Positions 16,211 through 25,513 of a stretch of 64,000 nt of DNA are shown piece after piece (the stretch's first letter is position 1; every line of letters starts with the position of its first letter). A program made the position numbers and the translations under genes. The notes under the pieces are model-generated. The model was not told the DNA's origin, searched no databases, and saw only the letters and a list, made by a program, of their open reading frames with translations. The stretch is from Arthrobacter citreus. GTDB taxonomy: Bacteria; Actinomycetota; Actinomycetes; Actinomycetales; Micrococcaceae. Where the stretch lies: the NCBI RefSeq assembly GCF_009192745.1, contig NZ_VTFV01000002.1:496001-560000 (forward strand). Direction: 5' to 3'.

Positions 16211-16314
16211 GGGTTCCTAGCCGTCGTTCCGTCCCCGGGCGAGCACGGAAATGCACAGCCTGCTGGGTGTTGTTCCCATTCAACTATGGCTAAATGTCTC
16301 ACTCAATGGACATA

Positions 16315-16334
16315 AGCCGCCATAATTGGCGGCT
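16315..16334. promoter_or_regulatory. 8-4-8 palindrome upstream of the PucR-type gene
   Basis: AGCCGCCA-TAAT-TGGCGGCT is a perfect inverted repeat in the divergent region between the amidohydrolase operon and the PucR-type regulator, 28 bases before the regulator's ATG. It is followed by A/T-rich TAAATTAT that could hold a -10. It is a candidate operator for the PucR protein. Confidence 0.45.
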
Positions 16335-16362
16335 AAATTATGCATATCCATAAAGTGGCAGG

Positions 16363-17544
16363 ATGACCGAAATTCCCGTCCCCATCCTGGTGCCTTCCGC
16401 CCGGACCTTTCCGCTTGAGGCTTCCGCCGGACACCAGTGGGAAGACCTGATCCGGAGGCTGTGGACCCAGCGTGATTCGCTGGTTTCGGACTTCCTCTCC
16501 CGGTTCGAAGCCGTCTCCTATGACGACGCGAAGGTGCCCGAGGAGGACGTTTACCAAACGGCCGTGGACACCATGGACATGTTCCTCTACCAGATGGCCG
16601 GATTGGAGCTCCCTCCGGACCTGCGCAACCTGCCCCGCGAAGTGGCTACGCGCCGTGCGTCCCAGGGGGTTCCGCTGCAGTCCTTCCTGGAAGCCGTGCG
16701 CAACGATTTTCGGGTCCTCTGGAAAGGCCTGGAGCGTGTGGCGCACGGGGACGGCGTCAACGTCCTGGTGTCCAACATGGACCGGGTCATGGACGTGGTG
16801 GAAGGCTACGTTTCAAGCATCCAGCAGTCCTTCGTGGAAGCCGAAGCACTCCTGGCACGGGACAAGCAGCTGTACCGCCAGCGCCTGCTCTCCCGGCTGT
16901 TCAGCGGAGAACCAAAGACGCAGCAGGATGTTGAGGACATCGCAGCGGGGCTTGGGGTCCGGGCTGCGGATACCTTCGAACTGCTGGCGGTAATCGGAGA
17001 TGCCGTAGCCGAAGCACAGCGTGCGTTCCTGAATGACCGCCGGCTGCATTCCTATGAACGGGCCGGAGTCCTGTACATCTTCCGGCAGCAGCGCGCCGGC
17101 TCCTGGCAGCAGGAGCCGCCCGGGTTCGCAGCCGGCTACATCCCGGACATTGCGGGACTGGCGGCAGTTCCGGCCGCCGCCTCATCAGCCCTGGTGCTGG
17201 CGCGCAGCGGCGGCCCCGGCCTGCAGACCGTCCAGGAAGCCTGGCAGCGGATCGCAGCCGAGCTGCTGGAGCAGACACTGCCCGGATTCTGCTCCGGCGT
17301 GCAGGAGGCGCTGCGCAAATGCACGGACCACGAACGTGCCCGGCTGCTCCAGGTGGCCGAAAGCTATGCCCGCACGGGGTCCATCAAGGAAACATCGGAG
17401 GAGCTTTACTGCCACCGCAACACCGTGGTCAACCGGCTGCATTCACTGCAGCAGGTCATTGGACTGGACCTGGCCGTGCCGGGGGAGGCCTCCTGGGCCC
17501 TGATTGCCCTCAGTACCCTCCCGGAATATCCCCGCACTGTCTAA
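16363..17544 (+). CDS. PucR/CdaR family transcriptional regulator
   Basis: A 393-residue regulator. The N-terminal two thirds form a helical ligand-sensing region with no membrane segment. The last 60 residues are the PucR-type helix-turn-helix, with LLQVAESYARTGSIKETSEE and the recognition helix HRNTVVNRLHSLQQVIGLDL. Proteins of this family activate purine, ureide or sugar-acid catabolic genes in the presence of substrate. It is divergent from the amidohydrolase/M20 operon and 146 bases upstream of the MHS transporter, and probably regulates both. The ATG follows GGCAGG closely. Confidence 0.85.
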   Translation: MTEIPVPILVPSARTFPLEASAGHQWEDLIRRLWTQRDSLVSDFLSRFEAVSYDDAKVPEEDVYQTAVDTMDMFLYQMAGLELPPDLRNLPREVATRRASQGVPLQSFLEAVRNDFRVLWKGLERVAHGDGVNVLVSNMDRVMDVVEGYVSSIQQSFVEAEALLARDKQLYRQRLLSRLFSGEPKTQQDVEDIAAGLGVRAADTFELLAVIGDAVAEAQRAFLNDRRLHSYERAGVLYIFRQQRAGSWQQEPPGFAAGYIPDIAGLAAVPAAASSALVLARSGGPGLQTVQEAWQRIAAELLEQTLPGFCSGVQEALRKCTDHERARLLQVAESYARTGSIKETSEELYCHRNTVVNRLHSLQQVIGLDLAVPGEASWALIALSTLPEYPRTV

Positions 17545-17690
17545 ATGCCCAATCTTTGCGTAAAAGGTGGGTGAAATTTGTCATTGTTTGGTCAATTGCC
17601 GCCTGACTACGCTCAGGGAGATACCTCCCACACCGGCCCGCATGCCTCCCACTTATCGCGGTGCGGCCAGCTCGAAAGGCAACATCACTC

Positions 17691-19022
17691 GTGACTAACA
17701 CCACCACTCGACCGGGGGAACGCGGCGCACCCGTGACCATCTCCGGAAAGGACGCGGGCACCATTGCCCGCGCCTCCTTCGTCGGCACCGCGCTGGAATG
17801 GTACGACTACTACCTGTTCGGCACCGCCGCAGCCCTGGTCTTCAACCGCCTGTACTTCACCACCATGGATCCGACGGCGGCACTGCTGGCCTCCTTCGCA
17901 ACCTTCGGCGTCGGCTTCGCTGCCCGCCCCATCGGTGCCATCCTCTTTGGCTACATCGGTGACAAGTTCGGCCGCCGGCCGGCGCTGCTGGCCACCATCG
18001 TCATGATTGGCATCGCCACCGGGCTGATCGGCCTGCTGCCCGACTTTGGTTCCATTGGACTCGCTGCGCCGATCCTCCTGGCGGTCCTGCGCCTGGTCCA
18101 GGGCCTGGCAGTCGGCGGCGAATGGGGCGGTGCGGTCACCATGGCCATCGAGCACGCGCCGGTCGAGAAGCGCGGCCGGTTCGCGGCCCTGGTCCAGGTC
18201 GGCTCTCCCGTCGGTACCCTGCTCTCCTCCGCTGCCTTCTCCCTGGTGCTGCTCTTCCCGTCGGAGACCTTCGACGCCTGGGGCTGGCGCATCCCGTTCC
18301 TGATGGCCTTCCCGCTGCTGCTCATTGCGCTGTGGATCCGCATCAAGGTTGAGGAATCCCCCATCTTCAAGGACCTCCTGGCCCAGGAGGAAACCTCCAA
18401 GGTTCCTGCCCTGGACGTCTTCCGCAACGCCGGCGGACGCCTGGCTGTCGCCGTGATGGCTGCACTGCTGGGTGTGGGCGGCTTCTACATGATCACCACC
18501 TTCATTGTCAGCTACGGTTCCAACACCCTCGGCGTGGACCGGCAGATCATGGTCAATGCCACGCTGATCGCGGCCGTTGCCCAGATATTCGTCACCATTG
18601 CGATGGGCCGGCTGTCCGAAAAGATCGGCCCGGGCAAGGTCACCATGTGGGGCGGCATCCTCACCGCTGCCGCAGCATTCCCGATCTTTGCCATGGTGGA
18701 CACCAAGTCCACGCCGATGATCATGCTGGCCATCACCCTCGGCATTGTGCTGATTGCCGTGGCCTACGCCGTCAACGGTGCTCTGCTGACCGAACTGTTC
18801 CCGCCGAAGCTGCGCTACTCCGGCGTTGCCCTGGGCTACAACATTGCCGGCGCCACCAGTGGTTTCATGCCGCTGCTGGCCACTGCGATGCTCGGGTTCT
18901 CCGGCAACCAGTCCTGGGGCGGCGCGCTCATCCTGGCCATCATTGCCGTGATCACCGCCGTCGGCGGTTTCCTCGGCGAGCGGCTGCGGGTGCAGGACAA
19001 GAGGATTGTCTCCGCGGACTGA
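17691..19022 (+). CDS. MFS transporter, metabolite:H+ symporter (MHS) family
   Basis: A 443-residue inner-membrane symporter with about 12 helices. The N-terminal GTALEWYDYYLFGTAAALVF is the signature start of the MHS family (ShiA, KgtP, ProP relatives). The loop 2-3 motif GYIGDKFGRRPAL is the MFS A-motif, and LVQGLAVGGEWGGAV in helix 4 is also MHS-typical. MHS proteins import organic acids, betaines and related small zwitterions with protons. The GTG at 17691 with GAAAGG upstream is preferred; the frame remains open another ten codons upstream but without a site. Position next to the PucR gene suggests uptake of the compound degraded by the amidohydrolase operon. A terminator follows at 19116. 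Confidence 0.88.
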   Translation: MTNTTTRPGERGAPVTISGKDAGTIARASFVGTALEWYDYYLFGTAAALVFNRLYFTTMDPTAALLASFATFGVGFAARPIGAILFGYIGDKFGRRPALLATIVMIGIATGLIGLLPDFGSIGLAAPILLAVLRLVQGLAVGGEWGGAVTMAIEHAPVEKRGRFAALVQVGSPVGTLLSSAAFSLVLLFPSETFDAWGWRIPFLMAFPLLLIALWIRIKVEESPIFKDLLAQEETSKVPALDVFRNAGGRLAVAVMAALLGVGGFYMITTFIVSYGSNTLGVDRQIMVNATLIAAVAQIFVTIAMGRLSEKIGPGKVTMWGGILTAAAAFPIFAMVDTKSTPMIMLAITLGIVLIAVAYAVNGALLTELFPPKLRYSGVALGYNIAGATSGFMPLLATAMLGFSGNQSWGGALILAIIAVITAVGGFLGERLRVQDKRIVSAD

Positions 19023-19115
19023 CCCAACCGCCGCCGCCTCATGCGCGGCGGCCACCATAATCCGGCCGGCAGGAAGGACCCGTTCCCCCATGGACTTCCT
19101 GCCGGCCTTTCAGGC

Positions 19116-19148
19116 AAGGCCCCGCCGGTCCCCGCGGCGGGGCCTTTT
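19116..19148. terminator. intrinsic terminator between convergent genes
   Basis: AAGGCCCCGCC (19116-19126) pairs with GGCGGGGCCTT (19136-19146), followed by TT. It lies between the MHS transporter and the convergent acetyltransferase gene. The outer A/T pairs make it usable in both directions. Confidence 0.8.
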
Positions 19149-19175
19149 GCTGTCAGCGGGCAGTTGCCTGGCGGC

Positions 19176-19748
19176 CTACAGGGTCAGTCGCATCAGGACC
19201 CGGGGAAAACCGTTAAGGACAGACGAGGTGTCCGCGGCCTTGACGAATCCAGCTGCCTCAAACAGGCTGCGGGTGCCGACGTATGCCATGGTCAGGTCCA
19301 CTTTTTCGCCCTGGTTGTCCACCGGGTAAGCCTCGACGGCGGGTGCCCCGTGCCCGCGCGCGAAGTCGACGGCGCCGGACACCAGTGCGTGGGAGATTCC
19401 CCTGCCGCGGTGGCCGGGACGGACCCGCACGCACCACAGGGACCACACCGGCAGGTCATCGATGGCAGGAATCCTCCGGTTCTTCGCGAACGAGGTGTCC
19501 GCCCGGGGATGGATCGCGGCCCACCCGGCCGGCACGCCGTCGTCGTATGCCAGGACGCCGGGAGGAGGCACTTCGCCCAGCAGGCCCCGCATCTTCTCTC
19601 CACGGGCCCGGCGCTGCAGCGACTGGTTCTCCTTTGACGTCAGCAAGCGGTAGCTCAGGCACCAGCAGGCGTTGGAATCAGGATGCTTGGGCCCCAGGAC
19701 GGCGGCAGTATCTGCGAACACCGTGGCGGGCCGAACCTCGAGGGGCAT
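19176..19748 (-). CDS. GNAT family N-acetyltransferase
   Basis: A 190-residue acetyltransferase. The acetyl-CoA-binding loop is in VRPGHRGRGISHALV (about 113-127), the usual R/Q-x-x-G-x-G/A segment. An upstream beta-strand ending SLWCVRV and the C-terminal YVGTRSLFEAAGF complete the fold. A Cys-x-Cys in ACWCLSYRLLT near residue 30 recalls a subgroup of uncharacterised GNATs. The acceptor cannot be predicted. The ATG at 19748 and a GTG two codons earlier are equally possible starts. Convergent with the MHS transporter. Confidence 0.82.
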   Translation of the reverse strand: MPLEVRPATVFADTAAVLGPKHPDSNACWCLSYRLLTSKENQSLQRRARGEKMRGLLGEVPPPGVLAYDDGVPAGWAAIHPRADTSFAKNRRIPAIDDLPVWSLWCVRVRPGHRGRGISHALVSGAVDFARGHGAPAVEAYPVDNQGEKVDLTMAYVGTRSLFEAAGFVKAADTSSVLNGFPRVLMRLTL

Positions 19749-19799
19749 GCGCACACCCTACCGCTGAACCTGGACGGAGCTGAGATCCCCGCGGAAACG

Positions 19800-19838
19800 G
19801 GCTAGACTAGCCGGTTCATCCCGGCGGATCCTCCGCCG
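19800..19838 (+). promoter_or_regulatory. palindrome and hairpin ahead of the TetR-like gene
   Basis: GGCTAGACTAGCC forms a 6-1-6 palindrome near 19800 and CGGCGGA-TCC-TCCGCCG a hairpin near 19825. Both lie in the 122 bases before the HTH-less TetR-like gene. TAGACT inside the first could also serve as a -10. Confidence 0.3.
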
Positions 19839-19876
19839 GAAGACATAAGCAGCAGGAAAAACGAAAAGAGAGCGCA

Positions 19877-20338
19877 ATGTTCGCCGCTGGAGCGTCCATT
19901 ACCGAGATTGAGCAAGACGTCGAGGACATGATCGTGCAGCTGGTGCACCGGCTGGGAGACCTGGCCGATGCGGACCCGGATCCGGTGGGAGCCCAGGAAC
20001 GGGCCTACATCAAGGCCTTCTCCGACGTCCGGGCCAACAGCTCCATGGACCAGGCCGCACTGCTGGAAACAGCCATCAGCCGGCCCAACCTCGCAGAGTC
20101 GCTGCTGTACCTGAACCGCCGCCTGGATGAGGCCAACCTGAGCCCGCGGGACCCGGCGGGAATCATCGGCGTCGTCATCCGGCTGGCCATGGACGGACTG
20201 TGGGTCAGCGACATCCTGGACTCCAGCCGGTTTACCAAGGCGGAGCGGGAGCGGATCACCAGGCTGCTCAGTGCCCTGTCCCGGCTGAGTGATGAGCGGA
20301 TGGCGGAGCTGCTCCCGGAGTGCGCCGCCACCCGCTAG
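19877..20338 (+). CDS. TetR C-terminal-domain-like protein lacking a DNA-binding domain
   Basis: A 153-residue all-helical protein. Residues about 60-145, with LLETAISRPNLAESLLYLNRRLDE and GVVIRLAMDGLWVSDILDSSRF, resemble the ligand/dimer domain of TetR regulators, where the IRLAxDGLWxSD helix is common. The normal N-terminal helix-turn-helix (about 50 residues) is absent: the protein begins with an acidic helix, and the 120 bases upstream contain no HTH in any frame. It could be a decay product, a dimerisation antagonist of a full-length TetR, or an independent helical protein. AAGAGAG precedes the ATG. It ends three bases before the convergent permease gene. Confidence 0.6.
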   Translation: MFAAGASITEIEQDVEDMIVQLVHRLGDLADADPDPVGAQERAYIKAFSDVRANSSMDQAALLETAISRPNLAESLLYLNRRLDEANLSPRDPAGIIGVVIRLAMDGLWVSDILDSSRFTKAERERITRLLSALSRLSDERMAELLPECAATR

Positions 20339-20341
20339 CTG

Positions 20342-21145
20342 TTACTTCTTGTCATCCCCGGTGAGCCGCTGGGACAGGTAGACCGGGATCATCGACGCCA
20401 CGATCAGCACGGCGGCAATGACGTTCACCACCGGCGCCTGGTTGGGCCTGGCCATGTTGTTGAAGATCCAGATCGGGAGCGTTTCGGTGCCGGGCGGGGC
20501 GGTGAACGTGGTGACCACCACCTCATCGAAGCTCAGGGCAAAGGCGAGCAGCCCGCCGGCAACAAACGCCGAACGGAACCCGGGGAACGTGACCTGGAAG
20601 AAGGTCTTGACCACGTTGGCGCCCATGTCCATCGCCGCTTCCTCCAACCCGCGGTTCATTCGGCCCAGCCGTGCCTGGACGTTGTTGAAGACCATCACGA
20701 TGCAGAACGTCGCATGGCCGACAATCACGGAGAACAGCCCCAGGCCGATTCCCAGCGGTTCCAGCACGGTCTTGAACGTGTTGTTCAGGGCCACGCCGGT
20801 GACGATGCCGGGCAGCGCGATGGGCAGCACCACCAGCAGGTTGATGGTGTTCTTGCCGAAGAAGTCGTAGCGGGACAGGGCGAACGCCACCATTGAACCC
20901 AGCACCAGGGCAATGACCGTGGCAACGGATGCGACCTTCAGCGAGGTCCACAGCGCCTCCCGCACGCCTTCGTTATGCCAGGCGGCAACCCACCAGCGGG
21001 TGGTGAATTCCTGAATGGGGAACGCACCCGAGGTGGTGGCGTTGAACGAATTTGCGATCACCAGCAGCAGCGGCAGGTAGATCGCAGCCATGACCAGGCC
21101 GGCGAAGACCCGCAGGGTGATTTTGGCGGAAGCCGATAGCCTCAT
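20342..21145 (-). CDS. potC: ABC transporter permease, PotC-like
   Basis: A 267-residue permease of a polyamine-type (PotABCD) importer with about six helices. The EAA loop contacting the ATPase is in LEEAAMDMGANVVKTFFQVTFPGFRSA (about 168-194). The ending LTGDDKK is cytoplasmic. It is the last gene of the operon, nine bases after the PotB-like gene, with AGGAGAG before its ATG. The symbol reflects the best family match; transport of spermidine or putrescine specifically is inference. Confidence 0.85.
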   Translation of the reverse strand: MRLSASAKITLRVFAGLVMAAIYLPLLLVIANSFNATTSGAFPIQEFTTRWWVAAWHNEGVREALWTSLKVASVATVIALVLGSMVAFALSRYDFFGKNTINLLVVLPIALPGIVTGVALNNTFKTVLEPLGIGLGLFSVIVGHATFCIVMVFNNVQARLGRMNRGLEEAAMDMGANVVKTFFQVTFPGFRSAFVAGGLLAFALSFDEVVVTTFTAPPGTETLPIWIFNNMARPNQAPVVNVIAAVLIVASMIPVYLSQRLTGDDKK

Positions 21146-21154
21146 GTCTCTCTC

Positions 21155-22075
21155 CTACAGTTGCTTCAGGGCGCCGGACTTGCGGGCCAGGAACAGGTAA
21201 AGCACGACGACGATGATCGGCACGGTGCCGAAGGCTGCGGCGAGCGGCGGGTTGAGGTTGATGTTCGAGGCGATGACGGTGCCAATCACCTGGGTCTTGC
21301 CGCCGACGAACTGGGCGGCGATGTAGTCGCCCAGGCTCAGCGAGAAGGTGAAGATGGACCCGGCCACGAAGGCCGGCTTTAGCAGCGGAACCGCCACGGT
21401 CCACACCGTGGACCAGGGCTTGGCGCCCAGGTCCGAGGACGCGTCGAACAGGCTGTCCGGGATTTGGCGGAAGGCGTTGTAGACCGGCACTGCCATGTAG
21501 GGGAACCACAGGTAGGCCAGTGTCACGATCAGCGCGGCAGTGCCGTAGCCGGGACCGGTCATGCCCAGCGGTGCCAGCAGCCAGTCCAGCGGGCCGCCGG
21601 AGGAGAAGGTGATGCGCCAGGAAAAGACCTTCACCAGGTAGCCTGCCCAGAGCGGGAGCGTGATGCCGATTGCCAGAGCCGCGCGCATCTTCGGGGAAGT
21701 CACTTTGGCCATGTAGAGCCCCAGGGGCAGGGCCAGGGCGGCGCACAGCACGGTGACAGCCAGTGCGATGCCGATGGTCCGCAGGGCGGTCTGCTGGTAG
21801 GCCGGGACCGTGATGATCTCCGTGAAGTTCTCCAGCGTGAACGCGGGAATGACCTTGGAGGTGAAGCTGTCCGTGGTCCAGAACGCGGTGATGAACAGCA
21901 GGATCAGGGACCCGATGTAGAGGACGCCGAGCCAGCCCAGCGGCAGCAGGAGCAGGCCGGTAAGGCGGGCTTTGGGCCGGGCATAGAGCATGCGGGACAT
22001 GCGGTCGCCCAGGCTGTTCCGGGGCTGCACCTGCGCTGCTGCGGGCGGGGGCGGGGTTTCGTGGATTACTGCCAT
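21155..22075 (-). CDS. potB: ABC transporter permease, PotB-like
   Basis: A 306-residue permease with six hydrophobic helices after a 35-residue N-terminal cytoplasmic part rich in Pro and Ala. The EAA loop lies in LFDASSDLGAKPWSTVWTVAVP, with an Ala/Ser-Asp variant as in PotB and HydABC-type permeases. It pairs with the PotC-like protein encoded downstream to form the translocation pore. The ATG at 22075 is chosen since the longer open frame upstream runs into the intergenic hairpin and lacks a ribosome site. Confidence 0.86.
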   Translation of the reverse strand: MAVIHETPPPPAAAQVQPRNSLGDRMSRMLYARPKARLTGLLLLPLGWLGVLYIGSLILLFITAFWTTDSFTSKVIPAFTLENFTEIITVPAYQQTALRTIGIALAVTVLCAALALPLGLYMAKVTSPKMRAALAIGITLPLWAGYLVKVFSWRITFSSGGPLDWLLAPLGMTGPGYGTAALIVTLAYLWFPYMAVPVYNAFRQIPDSLFDASSDLGAKPWSTVWTVAVPLLKPAFVAGSIFTFSLSLGDYIAAQFVGGKTQVIGTVIASNINLNPPLAAAFGTVPIIVVVLYLFLARKSGALKQL

Positions 22076-22166
22076 GGCGCTTTTCCGGCGGGTTTCCGCC
22101 GATTCTCCTCTTGGGCCGGGCCTGTGGGACGTGGTGCCGCGGTGCGCGGCTGGGAGTTTGGAAGCC

Positions 22167-22199
22167 GGTGGGCGGCGGCAGTTCTCTTCGCCGCCCACC
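22167..22199 (-). other. stable hairpin between binding-protein and permease genes
   Basis: GGTGGGCGGCG and CGCCGCCCACC form an 11-bp stem with an 11-base loop, starting about 20 bases past the stop of the solute-binding protein gene. There is no T-tract. Such stems often protect the 3' end of binding-protein mRNA so that it is made in excess over the permeases; that role is inferred. Confidence 0.6.
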
Positions 22200-22220
22200 A
22201 GCGGTCAGTGCGGGGTGGAA

Positions 22221-23423
22221 CTAGCCCTTGATCTCAGTCCAGGCCTTGGTCCATTCCTGGTAGTTGGTGCAGGTCACGTCCGTACGTCCGTCCACGCACT
22301 GCTCAACCGGGGTGGTCCACATCCAGACCTGCTTGTAGTAGTCCTCGTCGGTGGCGTGGAAGGTCTCGCAGTGGGCTGCGTTCGCTTCCGAGCCTTCGCA
22401 GGCCAGGGCGTTGGCCGGAGCCATGCCGAAGTTCTGCGAGATCTGGGCGTTGACCTCGGCGGAGGAGGCATAGTCCATCCACTTGTAGGCGCAGTTCGGG
22501 TTCTTTGCCTCTGCGGCGATCATCCAGGTGTCCGACCAGCCGGTGGCACCTTCCTTGGGCAGCACGGACTCAACCTTGCCGCCGTCGCCCTGGGCCAGGT
22601 TCACGATGACCTGCCAGCCCGTGCCCATGTGGGCGGTGCCGGAGGAGATGGAGCTGACGGCCTTCAGGGCGTCGTTCCAGTACTCGCCCACCAGGCCGTT
22701 CTGGGTCTTGAGGAGTTCGACGGCAGCAGCGAGCTGCTCCTCGTCGAGGGCGTAGGGGTTGGTGATGCCCAGGTCCGGCTGGGTGGCCATCAGGTACACG
22801 GCAGCGTCGGCGATGTAGATCGGGGAGTCATAGGCCATGGTCTTGCCGGCGTACTCGGTGTCTTCTTCCCACAGCGGGGCCCAGGAATCCGGGGCCTGGG
22901 CGACGTGGTCGGTGTTGTACATCAGCACGTTGGCGCCGCGGCCAATCGGAACGCCGTAGCTCTTGCCGTTGAGCGTGTCATAGACCTGCCCCTTCAGCCC
23001 GTCCACGATGTTGCCGAAGTTGGGAATCAGGTCGGTGTTGATCGGAGCCACGTCGCCGCCGGCGATCAGGCGCAGGGAAGCGTCGCCGGAGGCGGATACC
23101 AGGTCGTATTCACCGCTGCGCATCAGCTGGACCATTTCATCCGAGGTGGCGCCGACCTTGCGGTTCACCTGGCACTTGGTCTCTTCCTCGAACGCGGAGA
23201 CCCAGTCGGCGTCGGGGTTGGTGGATCCGTCTTCCACGAAGCCGGCCCAGGCGATGATGTTGACCTGGCCTTCGCTTTCGCCGATTTCCGTGGCCATGGG
23301 CAGGTCCGGGACCTGGATGCCGGTGGTGCCGGAGTCCGTGGTGGAGGCGTCCCCGCCGCAGCCGGCCAGGACCAGCGAGAGCGAGGCGAGCGCTGCCAGC
23401 GGCAGGGCCTTGGTGATCTTCAT
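22221..23423 (-). CDS. potD: extracellular solute-binding lipoprotein, PotD/PotF-like
   Basis: A 400-residue binding protein. The signal peptide ends in a lipobox LVLAGC with the lipidated Cys at 22, so the mature protein is anchored outside the membrane. The core resembles spermidine/putrescine-binding proteins: VNIIAWAGFVEDG near 55-67, a YDLVSASGDASLRLIAGGDV stretch, and VPIGRGANVLMYNTD. Several cysteines near the C-terminus (in CAYKW, ALACEG, HCETF, QCVDGR and VTCTN) could form disulfides and are more than usual for PotD. It delivers ligand to the PotBC permease. It lies 72 bases after the ATPase gene and before an intra-operon hairpin. Confidence 0.87.
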   Translation of the reverse strand: MKITKALPLAALASLSLVLAGCGGDASTTDSGTTGIQVPDLPMATEIGESEGQVNIIAWAGFVEDGSTNPDADWVSAFEEETKCQVNRKVGATSDEMVQLMRSGEYDLVSASGDASLRLIAGGDVAPINTDLIPNFGNIVDGLKGQVYDTLNGKSYGVPIGRGANVLMYNTDHVAQAPDSWAPLWEEDTEYAGKTMAYDSPIYIADAAVYLMATQPDLGITNPYALDEEQLAAAVELLKTQNGLVGEYWNDALKAVSSISSGTAHMGTGWQVIVNLAQGDGGKVESVLPKEGATGWSDTWMIAAEAKNPNCAYKWMDYASSAEVNAQISQNFGMAPANALACEGSEANAAHCETFHATDEDYYKQVWMWTTPVEQCVDGRTDVTCTNYQEWTKAWTEIKG

Positions 23424-23495
23424 GGTGAACCTTTCATAGTGGGGTGCGGAGCGGGTGGTGCGGGCCGGTCGAGGCCGGCCGGGGGTGGAAAGCTG

Positions 23496-24560
<1,065 letters not shown>

Positions 24561-24727
24561 GGTGGATCCTTTCACTTCAGCTGGAAGCGCCGAAGCGCGT
24601 CAGGTAGTAAAGCTATGAAACCAGATGTTATATGTAATTCAGGTCACTTCAAGTAAATTTCTTGTTACGGATGCGCGGCCCGGCACGCCGGCACCGTCCG
24701 GTCCGCCAAGCTGGAAAGATCGTGAAC
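24561..24727. promoter_or_regulatory. divergent promoter region, pot-like operon and GntR gene
   Basis: 167 bases with an A/T-rich centre (about 24605-24668), unusual in this GC-rich window. TTATATGTAA is a near-palindrome (8 of 10 positions) in the middle and could be the GntR operator; both strands carry TATAT-like -10 candidates there. No single promoter can be fixed. Confidence 0.4.
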
Positions 24728-25513
24728 ATGCCCCAGAACACCGCTCCGCAGAAACGCCTCCTCACCGCTGTCTTCGCTCCGCTGGGCGACGCGGGCAAGG
24801 CCAGCCGCGTCGAAGAGCGCATAGTTCAAGGGATTTCAGCCGGTGCCTTGGCGGACGGCGACCGGCTGCCAACCGAAATGGAGCTGGCCGCCTCGATGGG
24901 CGTGGCCACGGTTACCGCCCGGGAGGCGCTGGCCGGCCTGCGTTCCCGGGGGCTGGTGGAAACACGCCGCGGGCGCGAAGGCGGCACGTTTATTACGCTG
25001 CCTTCCGGAGACAGGTCGGTGCTGGTGCGCCGGCGCCTCACCGGCATGAGCCGCGTGGAACTGCGTGATCTGGCCATCCACTACGCGGCGATCGCGGCCA
25101 CCGCTGCGGAGCTCGCCGCCGACGCCGCCGACCGCGAGGATGTGGAGGCGCTGGGACACCTGCTCGATGTTCCCGCCGGCAGCAGCCGCGCCGTCGGCGA
25201 TTTCCTCCTTGAACTCGCCGCGCTCAGCCAGTCAGCCCGGCTGACGCGCGAGTACGTCCGCCTGCACACGGACTACGGATCCCTGCTGGGGCTGGCACAC
25301 GCGGATCCCGCTTTCAACTCCGCCATGGTGGACCTCTGCCGGGGGATTTGCGCGGCCGTGGCCGACGCCGATGCCGCCGCCGCACGGTCCCTGGTCCGCC
25401 AGTATGTCCAGGCGTCCGTGGCCTGGCTGATCGATGAACACACCCGTCTTCACTCCTCCGCCGCCCTCACTACGGCGGAGCAACCACCCGCACCCGCCAG
25501 GAGGAAAGCATGA
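24728..25513 (+). CDS. GntR family regulator (FadR-like)
   Basis: A 261-residue regulator. The N-terminal winged helix (about 25-85) contains RVEERIVQGISAGALADGDRLPTE-type start, ELAASMGVATVTAREALAGLRSRGLVETRRG and a wing GREGGTFI. The C-terminal half is helical as in FCD/FadC effector domains. ATG at 24728 has GGAAAG nine bases upstream and was preferred over an in-frame GTG two codons before. Its TGA overlaps the ATG of the Cache-domain gene (ATGA). It probably represses the divergent polyamine-type importer, and the coupled Cache protein may be its partner. Confidence 0.85.
   Translation: MPQNTAPQKRLLTAVFAPLGDAGKASRVEERIVQGISAGALADGDRLPTEMELAASMGVATVTAREALAGLRSRGLVETRRGREGGTFITLPSGDRSVLVRRRLTGMSRVELRDLAIHYAAIAATAAELAADAADREDVEALGHLLDVPAGSSRAVGDFLLELAALSQSARLTREYVRLHTDYGSLLGLAHADPAFNSAMVDLCRGICAAVADADAAAARSLVRQYVQASVAWLIDEHTRLHSSAALTTAEQPPAPARRKA

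Noticed and set aside
17685-19091. Long antisense frame opposite the MHS transporter
   Set aside because: Composition is rich in Gly, Asp, His and Gln, as expected for the complement of a hydrophobic protein. No domain is present, and the transporter is unambiguous.
19877-20338. Whether the TetR-like gene is a pseudogene of a complete regulator
   Set aside because: No HTH remnant is found upstream in any frame, and the gene has an intact frame and ribosome site, so I list it as a gene, with reservation.
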